Below, piece after piece: positions 24,857 to 34,272 of a stretch of 64,000 bases of DNA. A program made the position numbers and the translations under genes. The notes beneath the pieces are model-generated. The model worked only from the letters and a program-made list of their open reading frames with translations, ran no database searches and was not told the origin of the DNA. Numbering within the stretch: position 1 is the stretch's first letter; each line of letters begins with the position of its first letter. The stretch comes from Stenotrophomonas maltophilia (GTDB lineage: Bacteria > Pseudomonadota > Gammaproteobacteria > Xanthomonadales > Xanthomonadaceae): the NCBI RefSeq assembly GCF_002799155.1, contig NZ_NERD01000002.1, forward strand, positions 2,604,001 to 2,668,000, written 5' to 3'.

Positions 24857-26302
24857 TCAGGCCTGGGTACCGCCGACGGTGATGCCCTCGATCAACAGCG
24901 AGGGCTGGCCGACACCCACGGGCACACTCTGCCCGTCCTTGCCACAGATGCCAACGCCCTCGTCCAGGGCCAGGTCGTTGCCGACCATGCGCACCTTCTG
25001 CATGGTTTCCGGGCCGTTGCCGATCAGGGTCGCGCCCTTCACCGGCGTGGTGATGCGGCCATCCTCGATCAGGTAGGCCTCGGTGGCCGAGAACACGTAC
25101 TTGCCGCTGGTGATATCGACCTGGCCGCCACCGAAATTGACGGCGTACAGCCCCTTCTTCACCGAACGGATCATTTCCTGCGGGTCGTGCTGGCCGGCGC
25201 GCATGTAGGTGTTGGTCATGCGCGGCATGGTCAGGTGCGCGAAGGATTCGCGGCGGCCGTTGCCGGTCGGCGCCACGCCCATCAGGCGGGCGTTGAGGCT
25301 GTCCTGCATGTAACCGACCAGGATGCCGTCCTCGATCAAGGTGGTGCACTGGCTGGGATGACCCTCGTCGTCGATGTTCAACGAACCACGGCGACCGTCC
25401 AGCGTGCCGTCATCGACGATGGTCACGCCCGGGGCGGCAACGCGCTCGCCGATGCGGTCGGCGTAGACGCTGGTGCCCTTGCGGTTGAAGTCGCCTTCCA
25501 GGCCATGGCCGACCGCTTCGTGCAGCAGCACGCCGGGCCAGCCCGGACCAAGCACCACCGGCATCACCCCGGCCGGCGCCGGCACCGCGTCCAGGTTCAC
25601 CAGCGCCTGGCGCAGCGCTTCGCGGGCGAACGCTTCGGGGCGGCCGTCGGCGAACAGCTGGTCGTAGCCATAACGGCCACCGCCACCGGCATAGCCGGAC
25701 TCACGACGGCCGTTCTGCTCGACGATCACCTGCACGTTCAGGCGCACCAATGGGCGCACATCGGCCGCCAGCACGCCGTCGCTGCGGGCGATCAACACCG
25801 TGTCGACGCCGCCGGACAGGCTCACCATCACCTGCTTCACGCGTGGATCGGCGTCACGCAGGTAGCCATCCAGGCGCTTGAGCACCTCGACCTTGGCCTC
25901 GTTGCCGATGCCGTCGATCGGGTCCAGCGCCGGATACAGCGCGCGCGCATTGCCGCGCAGCAGCGATCGCCCGGACTGGGCGCCGCCCTCGCGCGAGATC
26001 GCGCGCGCCGACTGCGCCGCCGCCAGCAGTGCGTCGGCATGGATGTCATCGGAGTAGGCGAAGCCGGTCTTCTCGCCGGAAATCGCCCGCACGCCCACGC
26101 CCTGCTCGATGGAATGGGCGCCGTCCTTGACGATGCCGTCTTCCACGCTCCAGCTCTCGCGGCGGGCGTGCTGGAAATAAAGGTCGCCGAAGTCCACACC
26201 GGGGCCGAGCAGCTGGCCGAAGGTGCGCTCCAGGCCAGCGGTATCCAGGCCGCCGGGGCGCAGCAGGCGGTCTTGGGCAAGCGTCAGGGCGATATCAGTC
26301 AT
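24857..26302 (-). CDS. tldD: Metalloprotease TldD
   Basis: A 481-residue catalytic subunit of the TldD/TldE protease. The zinc motif [11 protein letters not shown] (HExxxH) is intact, with downstream [10 protein letters not shown] and [20 protein letters not shown] typical of TldD. The start MTDIALTL at 26302 is preferred to the upstream ATG at 26338, which would add an arginine/proline-rich leader. The gene is 60 bases from yhdP in the same orientation and follows the order maf-rng-yhdP-tldD seen in E. coli and Pseudomonas. Confidence 0.94.
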   Translation of the reverse strand: MTDIALTLAQDRLLRPGGLDTAGLERTFGQLLGPGVDFGDLYFQHARRESWSVEDGIVKDGAHSIEQGVGVRAISGEKTGFAYSDDIHADALLAAAQSARAISREGGAQSGRSLLRGNARALYPALDPIDGIGNEAKVEVLKRLDGYLRDADPRVKQVMVSLSGGVDTVLIARSDGVLAADVRPLVRLNVQVIVEQNGRRESGYAGGGGRYGYDQLFADGRPEAFAREALRQALVNLDAVPAPAGVMPVVLGPGWPGVLLHEAVGHGLEGDFNRKGTSVYADRIGERVAAPGVTIVDDGTLDGRRGSLNIDDEGHPSQCTTLIEDGILVGYMQDSLNARLMGVAPTGNGRRESFAHLTMPRMTNTYMRAGQHDPQEMIRSVKKGLYAVNFGGGQVDITSGKYVFSATEAYLIEDGRITTPVKGATLIGNGPETMQKVRMVGNDLALDEGVGICGKDGQSVPVGVGQPSLLIEGITVGGTQA

Positions 26303-26362
26303 GGTTCTCGATCTGGGGATGCGGGGGCGCTCAGGCAAGCCCCGTGGACAGGAAAGCCGTGC

Positions 26363-29300
26363 TCAACGCGGGCGCGGCAGGCCGGTGACGGTCGGCGGAA
26401 TGGCCGGTGCCGGTGCCGGCTCGGGCGGTGATGGGGTCTTGTCGCGGCTGCGCTCGATCACTTCCACCTTCGGTTCCTTCCATGGACCGGTCACCTTGTA
26501 GGTACGGGCGCCAATCTCGCCCAGCGGCTTGGACAATACCGCATTGGTGGCCGCGCCCAGCGCCGCCCCCACCGGGCCACCGGCCACCGCACCGACCACG
26601 GTCAGCAGGTTGCCTGCGCGCGGGTTGACGTCGATGGTCTGGTCGAACTGCTGGTTGCGCAGGTCGGCCTCGCCACGGATGGTGATGTTGGCTGCCGGGC
26701 CTTCGATCAGCACCTTGTCGGTGCGCGCCATGCCCTGGCCGAACTGCATGCTGCCGTCGATCTGGTTGAACGCGAAGCCCTTGGAGAAGAAGTCGCGGAA
26801 GTCGAACATCAGGCGCCGCGGCAGCTGGGTCACGCTGAGCAGGCCCAGCACGCGGCCTGCGCCCGGCTCCAGCTCCAGCAGCTGGCCGTTGCGCGCGTGC
26901 AGGTCCAGGCGTCCCTGCAGGTTGCCCAGCTGGAAGTCCGACGGACCGCCACTCCACGTGGCCTGCAGCTGCGCCTGGCCGGAACCGCCACGCAGCTGGC
27001 CACCGTAATCGAGGTTCTGCATCAACCCGCCCAGGTCCTCGCTGCGCACCTGTGCGGTCAGCTCGGTGCGGCCCCCCCCGGTAGGGCCCAACCAGCGACC
27101 GCTGATGTCGATCTCCTGGTCCGGCGCACGGAAGCGCAGCTCGTCCACGTTCAGGCCATTGGCCAGCGGGCGCGTACGCAGCACCGCCTGCCCCAGCACC
27201 ACCTTGCCGAACTTCAGGTCGGCGATGTCCAGGGCGAATGGCGGCAGCTTGGCCGGGTCCATGTCGTTGGCGCCGGCCTGTACCCGTGCCGGTGCGGCCG
27301 GTGCACCCGGAACCGCCGGCAGTGACTGCCAGTGCACGCGGTCCAGCTGGCCACTGATGGTGCCGCCGTCTGCATTGGGGACGGTCAGGCGCCCGGCCAG
27401 CGACGGGCCGTCCAGGCGCACATCCAGTGCCTGCGCTCCCGGGCGCAGCTGCAACCGGGTCTGCTCGAACACGCCACCGATCAGCTTCAACCGGCCGACC
27501 TGCACGTCCACCGCACGCAGTGGCATGGTGTCGTCATCACTGCCACCACGCGCAAGGCTGATCCATTCCAGGGCGTCCAGGGTCGGGCTGCGGCCATTGA
27601 CGGTCAATCCGCTCGGCGGCGGCTCGCGATCGACGTGGTCGCTGCCCAGCGTCACCTGCACCCCGGTCTGGTTGTTGTGGCTGCGTGCGGCCAGGGCCAG
27701 GCGCTGGCCGAAGGCCACATCGATGCGCCCGGCGCCCATCGGCAGCTGCGCGGCCACGGTGGTCGGCAATGGCTCGGCAGCGGGTTTGTCCAGCGGCGCC
27801 GGCAGGTCCAGCCGGGTGCCGACCAGGTCCGAACTCAATCGCAGCTCGCTGGGCGGCGCAGGTGCCCCGGGCGCCACCTTGGGCAGGTTGACCGCGATGG
27901 TCCATGCCGAAGTGCCGGAGATGTAAGGCTTGAGCCAGGCCATTTCCGGTGCGCGGTCGATCAGCACGCCGGCATCAAGATGGGCCGTCAGCTGCGACTC
28001 GAAGGCCCGCGTGCTGTCGTGCACGTAGCCGCCGGCGCGCAGGCTCAGCCGACCGTCCTGGCCAAGGTGGCGCACCGACAGTGCCTCGGCATCGAAACCG
28101 CCATTGCTGTAGCGCGCCTGCCCGTGCATGTTGTCGAAGGCGAGCTGGAAGCGCTTGTCGACCAGCTTCACGCCGGCCAGATCGACCGTCCCCTGCAGGT
28201 GGCCGCCACCCTCATCGTGGTGCAGTGGCTGCAGCAGATCGAAGGTCACATGCGCCGGGCCAGCGGCGGTGAGGTTGTCCAGGGTGTCGCCATAATCCTT
28301 GTGCAGCGGGCTCTGCCGCAGCATTGCCAGCAGTTTGCCGGCCTCGCTCTGCGCATCGGCGCGCACGTACAGCGGCTGCTGCCCGAAGTCCTGGATGCCT
28401 GCCTCGAATTTCTGCACCGCCACGCCCGCCAGGTCGCCGCGCCCGTGCATGTCGAAGCCGGGGCCGATGAAGGCGATATCGGCATCGACCTGGCTCATCA
28501 GCGGCCAGTCGTGCTGGAAGCGGATGTCGCCGTTGGTGATGTGGCCGGTGGCCTCGAAGCGGCCATCGTTGTTGTCGAACGGCCAGTCGTCCAGGTCACC
28601 GCTGACCAGGCCGACGCCATTGCGCACCTGGCCGCCGGCCAGCGCCATGTCCAACCAGTCGGTGGCGCCCTTGCTCATCTTGGAGTGGATCCAGAAGCGC
28701 TTGGCTGCGGTCATCGGCACATCGTCCAGCTTGGCCGCCAGCTGCAGCCACGGCCGGGTGCCGTCGCCCTGGAACCAGACACCACCGCGCACATCGGCCG
28801 CATAGTCGGTGCCTTCCACACGCATCGCCGCCGTGCCGATGCGCCAGCCACCGCCTTCATCGCGCCAGCCCACCACCTGGCCCGCCAGATGCAGATCGTG
28901 GCGCACGCCGAAGCCGGTCGGCCAATCGAACTGCAGCTGTCGTTGCGGCGGCAGCTGCAGGCTGAAGCCATCCGCGTCGCCTTCGAAGCGCCCGCCCAGG
29001 CCGCGCAGGCCGGGCGAATTGCCCACGCTGGCGAAGCCCAGCGACTGCAGCTCGCCCTGTGCCCACAAGGGGCCATCGCGTTCGCCGGCCAGCGTCAGGT
29101 CGCGAACGTCCAGCTGCGGCCTGGACAGGAAAAGCCAGCGGCGCAGGCCCGGTTCAAGGCGATCGCTCAGCGCCAGTGCGCGCAGCGCAATACCGGCCTG
29201 CACCGCACCGGCGTTCACCCGCAGCTGCTGGCCGACCTGCAGCTGCAGGCCATCGAGCTGCTGTTCGCCTTCTTCGGTCTTCAGGCGCAGGCGCGGTACC

Positions 29301-30220
29301 TGCAACGCCCAGCCATCGGCCTGGCGCTGCCAGCGCAGGCGGGCCTGCAGCCGTTGCAGCTGCAGCTGCGGTGCCGCCATGCCGGGCATCGGCGCGCCGT
29401 CAATGCGCACCTCGCGCAGGTCCGAATCGGTGGTCAGCGCCACCGGTGCGAAGTCTCGCAGGGTCAACCACAGGTTCAGCTCGCCCTTGCCCTCGCGAAG
29501 GCGCGCACCACCGGCCGCCAGCAAGGGCGACCAGGCATGGAAATCGACCGGGTCGGCGCCCAGCCAGGCCTGGCCGTTGCCGCGCACACGGTCCACGTCC
29601 AGTACCGCAGTCAGCGGCAGCGCTTCGGCGTGCGCCCAGGCGCGCACGCCCACACGCAGGCGATCGCCATTGACCCGCATGCGCAGGTCGATGCGCGGCA
29701 GGGTGGTGTCGATGCCCAGCGCCGGCGCGTGCACGCCCAGGCGGCCTCCGATCACCTGCAGCTCGCCCAGCCGGCGCATCGCATCCAGGGGATCACCGCC
29801 GTTGCCGGGCTGCGGCAACCCGCGTACCGACCAGCGTCCATCCTCGTCCTGCTGCAGGTCCAGCACCAGGCCACGCAGGCGCAGCTCGGTCAGCGAGCGC
29901 CCCGGCAACAGCCCGCTGTACATCGACACCAGCACCTCGGCCTCACCGATCGCCAAGCCCTGCCCGGCGCCGATGCGCAGGCCCTTCAGCTGCAGCAGCG
30001 GGCCGCGGCGGGTCCAGGCAGTCTGCAGCTGGTCGAAACGCACCGGCTGGCCGGCACGCTCACTCAACCAGGCGGCAATCCTGTCGGGATGACGCTCGGC
30101 CAGCGGCAGCAGCTGGCTGAGCGTGCCCACCAGCAGTGCAAGCCCGACCAGGCCCACCGCACAGGCGGCGATGAAATGACGGCGGATCCTTCGCAGTCGC
30201 AGGCGCGGCGGCGCACTCAT
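26363..30220 (-). CDS. yhdP: YhdP family AsmA-like phospholipid transport protein
   Basis: A 1285-residue envelope protein. One N-terminal transmembrane helix (about residues 16-38) anchors it in the inner membrane, and the rest is a long repeating beta-rich periplasmic region of the DUF3971/AsmA type. In E. coli, YhdP with TamB and YdbH moves phospholipids toward the outer membrane. The length fits the family. The C-terminal portion (NLQGRLDLHARNGQLLELEPGAGR, GEADLRNQQFDQTIDV) is the conserved AsmA-like domain. It follows rng by 30 bases and precedes tldD, the order known from E. coli. Confidence 0.9.
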   Translation of the reverse strand: MSAPPRLRLRRIRRHFIAACAVGLVGLALLVGTLSQLLPLAERHPDRIAAWLSERAGQPVRFDQLQTAWTRRGPLLQLKGLRIGAGQGLAIGEAEVLVSMYSGLLPGRSLTELRLRGLVLDLQQDEDGRWSVRGLPQPGNGGDPLDAMRRLGELQVIGGRLGVHAPALGIDTTLPRIDLRMRVNGDRLRVGVRAWAHAEALPLTAVLDVDRVRGNGQAWLGADPVDFHAWSPLLAAGGARLREGKGELNLWLTLRDFAPVALTTDSDLREVRIDGAPMPGMAAPQLQLQRLQARLRWQRQADGWALQVPRLRLKTEEGEQQLDGLQLQVGQQLRVNAGAVQAGIALRALALSDRLEPGLRRWLFLSRPQLDVRDLTLAGERDGPLWAQGELQSLGFASVGNSPGLRGLGGRFEGDADGFSLQLPPQRQLQFDWPTGFGVRHDLHLAGQVVGWRDEGGGWRIGTAAMRVEGTDYAADVRGGVWFQGDGTRPWLQLAAKLDDVPMTAAKRFWIHSKMSKGATDWLDMALAGGQVRNGVGLVSGDLDDWPFDNNDGRFEATGHITNGDIRFQHDWPLMSQVDADIAFIGPGFDMHGRGDLAGVAVQKFEAGIQDFGQQPLYVRADAQSEAGKLLAMLRQSPLHKDYGDTLDNLTAAGPAHVTFDLLQPLHHDEGGGHLQGTVDLAGVKLVDKRFQLAFDNMHGQARYSNGGFDAEALSVRHLGQDGRLSLRAGGYVHDSTRAFESQLTAHLDAGVLIDRAPEMAWLKPYISGTSAWTIAVNLPKVAPGAPAPPSELRLSSDLVGTRLDLPAPLDKPAAEPLPTTVAAQLPMGAGRIDVAFGQRLALAARSHNNQTGVQVTLGSDHVDREPPPSGLTVNGRSPTLDALEWISLARGGSDDDTMPLRAVDVQVGRLKLIGGVFEQTRLQLRPGAQALDVRLDGPSLAGRLTVPNADGGTISGQLDRVHWQSLPAVPGAPAAPARVQAGANDMDPAKLPPFALDIADLKFGKVVLGQAVLRTRPLANGLNVDELRFRAPDQEIDISGRWLGPTGGGRTELTAQVRSEDLGGLMQNLDYGGQLRGGSGQAQLQATWSGGPSDFQLGNLQGRLDLHARNGQLLELEPGAGRVLGLLSVTQLPRRLMFDFRDFFSKGFAFNQIDGSMQFGQGMARTDKVLIEGPAANITIRGEADLRNQQFDQTIDVNPRAGNLLTVVGAVAGGPVGAALGAATNAVLSKPLGEIGARTYKVTGPWKEPKVEVIERSRDKTPSPPEPAPAPAIPPTVTGLPRPR

Positions 30221-30250
30221 CGGCCACCGCCGGCCTGCAGCCGGCGAGGA

Positions 30251-31738
30251 TCAGAGCAGAACGACATCGAATTGCTCCTGCAGGTACTGCTCGTCCGCCT
30301 GGAAACGGATGCTCTTGCCGAGGAACTCTTCCAGCTCGGCCACCGCCGAGGATTCCTCATCGGTGATGCGTGCGACCACCTTGGTCGAAGCGATCACCAG
30401 CAGGCGCGCGGCATCGAACTGGCGCACGGCACGGGTGATCTCACGGAAGATCTCGTAGGTCACCGTCTCGGTGGTCTTGATGCTGCCGCGGCCGCTGCAC
30501 TGCGGGCAGGTCTCCGACAGCTGGCGCTCCAGGCTTTCCACCGTGCGCTTGCGGGTCATCTCCACCAGGCCCAGCGGCGAGAAATCATAGACCGTGGTCT
30601 TGGCATGGTCGCGGGCCAGTGCCTTTTCCAGCGTGCGCAGCACCTGGCGTCGGTGCTCTGCATCATCCATGTCGATGAAGTCGATGATGATGATGCCGCC
30701 CAGGTTGCGCAGCCGCAGCTGCCGCGCCACCGCCTGCGCCGCTTCCAGGTTGGTGCGGAACACCGTTTCTTCCAGATTGCGCTGGCCGAGGAACGAACCG
30801 GTATTGACGTCGATCGTGGTCATCGCTTCGGTCTGGTCGATCACCAGGTAGCCACCGGACTTGAGTGGTACCTGCTTGTCCAGCGCGCGGCCGATCTCGT
30901 CCTCCACGCCGAACATGTCGAAGATCGGGCGGTCACCGGAATACAGCTCCAGCTTCTCGGCCAGCACCGGCATGTACTTGGCGACGAAGGCCTGCAGCTG
31001 GCCGAAGGTCTCCTTCGAGTCCACCTTCACCTTGTCCACGTCCTTGCGGATCAGGTCGCGCACCGACCGCAGCGGCAGGCTCAGGTCTTCATAGATGATG
31101 CTGCACGACGGCGCTTCGCGGCCGCGGCGTTCGACCACGTTCCACACGCGCGACAGGTAGGCGATGTCCTCGGCAATGGCCTCGGCCGGCTGGCCTTCGG
31201 CGTTGGTGCGCACGATGTAACCGTAGCCACCGTGCTGTGCCGACAATTCGGTCACCAGCGCCTTCAGGCGGGCGCGCTCGGTTTCGTCTTCGATGCGGGC
31301 CGACACGCCCACCACCTTGGACTGCGGCAGCAGCACCATGTAACGCGAGGGAATACTGATCTGCGTGGTCAGGCGTGCGCCCTTGGTGCCGATCGGGTCC
31401 TTGACCACCTGCACCACGATGTCCTGGCCATCGCGCAGCAGCTCGACGATCGGCACGCTGGCCGGCGGCGGCAGGGTGGTGTTCTCGGTGTCGGCGCTGG
31501 CCACCGGCGCCGGGCGCACTACGTCGTTGGCATGCAGGAACGCCGCCCGCTCCAGGCCGACTTCGACGAAGGCGGCCTGCATGCCGGGCATGACCCGCTG
31601 CACCTTGCCCTTGTAGATGTTGCCGACCACGCCACGGCGCCAACCGCGCTCGATGTGCAGTTCCTGCAGCATGCCATTTTCGATCACCGCGACCCGGGTC
31701 TCGCGCGGGGTCACGTTGACCAGGATTTCCTCAGACAT
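30251..31738 (-). CDS. rng: Ribonuclease G
   Basis: A 495-residue endoribonuclease for 16S rRNA 5' maturation and mRNA turnover. The S1-like RNA-binding region begins at [21 protein letters not shown]. Catalytic magnesium ligands lie in TIDVNTG and [11 protein letters not shown]. The zinc-link motif CPQCSGRG joins protomers. Length matches RNase G, without the long scaffold tail of RNase E. The start MSEEILVN at 31738 overlaps the end of maf by eight bases; an upstream ATG was rejected because it would add non-conserved sequence inside maf. Confidence 0.94.
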   Translation of the reverse strand: MSEEILVNVTPRETRVAVIENGMLQELHIERGWRRGVVGNIYKGKVQRVMPGMQAAFVEVGLERAAFLHANDVVRPAPVASADTENTTLPPPASVPIVELLRDGQDIVVQVVKDPIGTKGARLTTQISIPSRYMVLLPQSKVVGVSARIEDETERARLKALVTELSAQHGGYGYIVRTNAEGQPAEAIAEDIAYLSRVWNVVERRGREAPSCSIIYEDLSLPLRSVRDLIRKDVDKVKVDSKETFGQLQAFVAKYMPVLAEKLELYSGDRPIFDMFGVEDEIGRALDKQVPLKSGGYLVIDQTEAMTTIDVNTGSFLGQRNLEETVFRTNLEAAQAVARQLRLRNLGGIIIIDFIDMDDAEHRRQVLRTLEKALARDHAKTTVYDFSPLGLVEMTRKRTVESLERQLSETCPQCSGRGSIKTTETVTYEIFREITRAVRQFDAARLLVIASTKVVARITDEESSAVAELEEFLGKSIRFQADEQYLQEQFDVVLL

Positions 31739-32339
31739 CGGCAGCCTCCCTGGCGGCATCGGCAGTGGGGGCCGGCACGCCACAGCGCGCCAGCAGACGA
31801 TCGGTGTGCAGCAGCGGCAACCCCATTACACCGGAGTAGCTGCCGGAAAGGTGTTCGATCCAGCGTTCGGCCCCACCCTGGATGGCGTAGGCACCGGCCT
31901 TGTCCAGCGGCTCGCCGGTGGCGACATAGGCGGCGATGTCGGCGGCGTCGATCGGGGCGAAGGTCACCTCGGATATGACCAGCTCGCTGTCCAGGCCGGC
32001 CGCGTCGACCACCACGACCGCAGTCATCACCTGGTGGGTGCGCCCGGCCAGTCTGGCCAGCATCGCCCGCGCATCGGCGGCATCGGCCGGCTTGCCGAAG
32101 ACCTCGCCATCGAGCACCACCTCGGTGTCCGAACCGAGCACGCGCGCCTGCGGGTCACCAGCCAGTACCTCGGCCAGGCCGGCGCGCGCCTTGTCGGCGG
32201 CGACCCGGCACACGTACTGCTCGGCACTTTCAGCCGCCGCGCGCTGCTCGACGACCTCCAGGTCCAGGGCCTGGAAGGGGCGCCCGAGTCGGGACAGAAG
32301 CTGGTTGCGTCGGGGGGAGCGGGAAGCAAGATAGAGCAT
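31731..32339 (-). CDS. maf: Maf family nucleoside triphosphate pyrophosphatase (YhdE-like)
   Basis: A 202-residue house-cleaning pyrophosphatase that hydrolyses dTTP/UTP or modified nucleotides. The N-terminal [14 protein letters not shown] motif binds the phosphates, and [16 protein letters not shown] carries the catalytic acid. [28 protein letters not shown] is the conserved C-terminal block. The ATG at 32339 places the SRSPRR motif at the usual position. maf precedes rng with an 8-base overlap. In many proteobacteria maf follows rlmH directly; here rlmH is 7.6 kb away. Confidence 0.92.
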   Translation of the reverse strand: MLYLASRSPRRNQLLSRLGRPFQALDLEVVEQRAAAESAEQYVCRVAADKARAGLAEVLAGDPQARVLGSDTEVVLDGEVFGKPADAADARAMLARLAGRTHQVMTAVVVVDAAGLDSELVISEVTFAPIDAADIAAYVATGEPLDKAGAYAIQGGAERWIEHLSGSYSGVMGLPLLHTDRLLARCGVPAPTADAAREAADV

Positions 32340-32469
32340 CGGCACAGCATAACCTGAGGCCGCCACCTGAATCGCCGGCAACCCGTTCCGGAACGCGTAC
32401 AACCCCGAACAGGCTCACAGCGCGTTCATCGCTACGACACCACCCTCACTGCCACAACAAGGAGATCCC

Positions 32470-33207
32470 ATGCGCCTGACCGCCACCCCGTTGCTGCTTG
32501 CCCTGTCCCTTGCCCTTGGAACCTCGATGACCGCCCATGCCGCTCCGTCGTCGCCGTCGATCGCCGCCGCGGCCGAAGGCACCCTGTTGAACATCTCGGC
32601 CAACGCCGAGGCAACCCGCGTGCCGGATGTCGCCACCCTCTCGGCCGGCGTGGTCACCCAGGCCGCCGACGGCAACAGCGCCATGCGCCAGAACGCCCAG
32701 CAGATGGACAAGGTGCTGGCCGCGATCAAGGCTGCCGGCATTGCCGAGCGTGACGTGCAGACCAGCGGCATCAGTCTCAATCCGCAGTACCGCTATGCCG
32801 ACAACGAAGCGCCGAAGATCACCGGCTACCAGGCCAACAATACGGTCAGCCTGAAGGTGCGTGACATCGCCAAGCTCGGCAAGGTGCTGGATGCACTGGC
32901 CGCTCAGGGTGCCAACCAGATCAACGGCCCCAGCTTCGAGATCGACCAGCCCGAACCGGTCTATGACGAAGCCCGCCTGGCCGCCTTGAAGAAGGCCCAG
33001 GCCCGCGCCCAGACCTATGCCAAGTCGCTGGGCCTGCAGGTGCGCCGCATCGTCAGCATCTCCGAGAACAGCAACGGCGGCTTCCGCCCGATGCCGGTGA
33101 TGCGCACCATGGCAGCCGGTGCGGCGATGGACAAGGCCACCACCGTCGCGCCGGGCGAATCGACGGTCTCGGTCAACCTGGACGTGGTGTTCGAACTGGG
33201 CCGCTGA
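32470..33207 (+). CDS. SIMPL domain-containing secreted protein (DUF541)
   Basis: A 245-residue exported protein with a signal peptide cleaved near MTAHA (residue 24) and a SIMPL/DUF541 domain: ISANAEATRVPDVATLSAGVVTQ at the start of the domain, then QTSGISLNPQY and GYQANNTVSLKVRDIAKLGKVLD. Family members are periplasmic or outer-membrane proteins of uncertain function, some linked to oxidative stress. AAGGAGATCCC precedes the ATG. It is the first of the plus-strand genes lying between maf and rlmH and is followed by a strong terminator. Confidence 0.9.
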   Translation: MRLTATPLLLALSLALGTSMTAHAAPSSPSIAAAAEGTLLNISANAEATRVPDVATLSAGVVTQAADGNSAMRQNAQQMDKVLAAIKAAGIAERDVQTSGISLNPQYRYADNEAPKITGYQANNTVSLKVRDIAKLGKVLDALAAQGANQINGPSFEIDQPEPVYDEARLAALKKAQARAQTYAKSLGLQVRRIVSISENSNGGFRPMPVMRTMAAGAAMDKATTVAPGESTVSVNLDVVFELGR

Positions 33208-33230
33208 TCGCGTCCGCCGCGCTCGACCCG

Positions 33231-33259
33231 GGCGGGCCCCGCAGGGGGCCCGCCTTTTT
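33231..33259 (+). terminator. Rho-independent terminator
   Basis: Ten-bp stem GGCGGGCCCC / GGGGCCCGCC with a four-base loop, followed by five T. Confidence 0.92.
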
Positions 33260-33423
33260 CATGCGCGCCGCCGGCACTGGCTGAAGGCCAGCCCAACGAT
33301 CTTGCCCCTGCCTCTAGGCAGTGGCCGCCATGCCGCGCTACTGATGGACTGCCAGCCGCGTGCGGCAACCCCGCCACGGGCCCTGGTGCGTTGAGGACTT
33401 CGTCACTGGCATGGAGGTGGATC

Positions 33424-34074
33424 ATGGTTCGTACGTACCCCGTTGCATCCCCGCATTTCGACCCTGCCCGCGTTGCCGCCTGGAGCGCGGCGATCGCCCT
33501 GCATCTGCTGGCCTTCCTGTTGCTGCTCATCCCTGCGACCTACCAGGCGGTGCAGGTCCCGCGTGACAAGACCACGGTCAGGCTGATCGAGAAGATCCCG
33601 CCGACACCGCCCCCGCCGGTGCTGCAGGAACCGAAGGAAGTGGCCCGGATCGTGCCGAAACCGCAGGCCCAGCCGGTCACGCCGCCGCTGCCGGCCCCCA
33701 CCGCGACCGTGGAGGAAACCCAGGGCATCGCACTGCCGGCGGCCGAACCGGCCCCGCCGCAACTCGCCCCGAGCATCGACACGTCCACCCCGTTGGCCGG
33801 CGCCCAGTTGCAATACCGCAGCGCCCCGCCGCCGAGCTACCCGATCCAGTCCCTGCGCAACCACGAACAGGGCACGGTGCTGTTGCGGGTGGAAGTGGAC
33901 ACCCAGGGTCAGCCGGTAGCCGTCAGCGTCGAACGCAGCAGCGGCTCACGCAACCTGGACCAGGCCGCTCGCCAGCAGGTGCTCAGGCACTGGCGCTTCG
34001 AGCCTGCCCAGCGTGACGGCGTGGCGGTTCCGGCCATCGGCATGGTGCCGGTGCAGTTCTCGCTGCCGGATTGA
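33424..34074 (+). CDS. TonB family energy transducer
   Basis: A 216-residue protein with the TonB layout: an N-terminal membrane anchor (about residues 18-40, WSAAIALHLLAFLLLLIP), a proline-rich periplasmic spacer (PPTPPPPVLQEPKEV..) and a C-terminal TonB domain (YPIQSLRNHEQGTVLLRVEV, then WRFEPAQRDGVAVPAIG). It couples the proton-motive force from ExbB/ExbD to outer-membrane receptors. GGAGGTGG precedes the ATG at 33424. No exbB/exbD gene is nearby, but a TonB-dependent receptor follows 200 bases downstream, suggesting a dedicated pair. Confidence 0.9.
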   Translation: MVRTYPVASPHFDPARVAAWSAAIALHLLAFLLLLIPATYQAVQVPRDKTTVRLIEKIPPTPPPPVLQEPKEVARIVPKPQAQPVTPPLPAPTATVEETQGIALPAAEPAPPQLAPSIDTSTPLAGAQLQYRSAPPPSYPIQSLRNHEQGTVLLRVEVDTQGQPVAVSVERSSGSRNLDQAARQQVLRHWRFEPAQRDGVAVPAIGMVPVQFSLPD

Positions 34075-34081
34075 GCGACCT

Positions 34082-34108
34082 GCCGGCCCGGCCTCGCGCC
34101 GGGCCGGC
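34082..34108 (+). terminator. 11-bp hairpin after tonB, possible weak terminator
   Basis: GCCGGCCCGGC / GCCGGGCCGGC with a CTCGC loop, eight bases past the stop codon; there is no T-run. Confidence 0.5.
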
Positions 34109-34272
34109 CGCCTGCCTTCAGCCGCCGAGACTGCGGACAGGCGCGGACCAAGCGTTACCGATTAAGCAAAAATTCACGACTTCGTCACCTGCTGGAAACC
34201 TAGATTGGCATGTCCCGGTATCGATCCGGCGACAGCCCTCAACGCTACGGTTTTCCAGTTAGGAGAGAAGCT

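Noticed and set aside
27332..31978. Plus-strand frame of 1548 codons opposite yhdP and rng
   Set aside because: Very long but entirely antisense to two conserved genes. The composition (His/Gln/Arg/Ala) is typical of complementary-frame translation in this genome.
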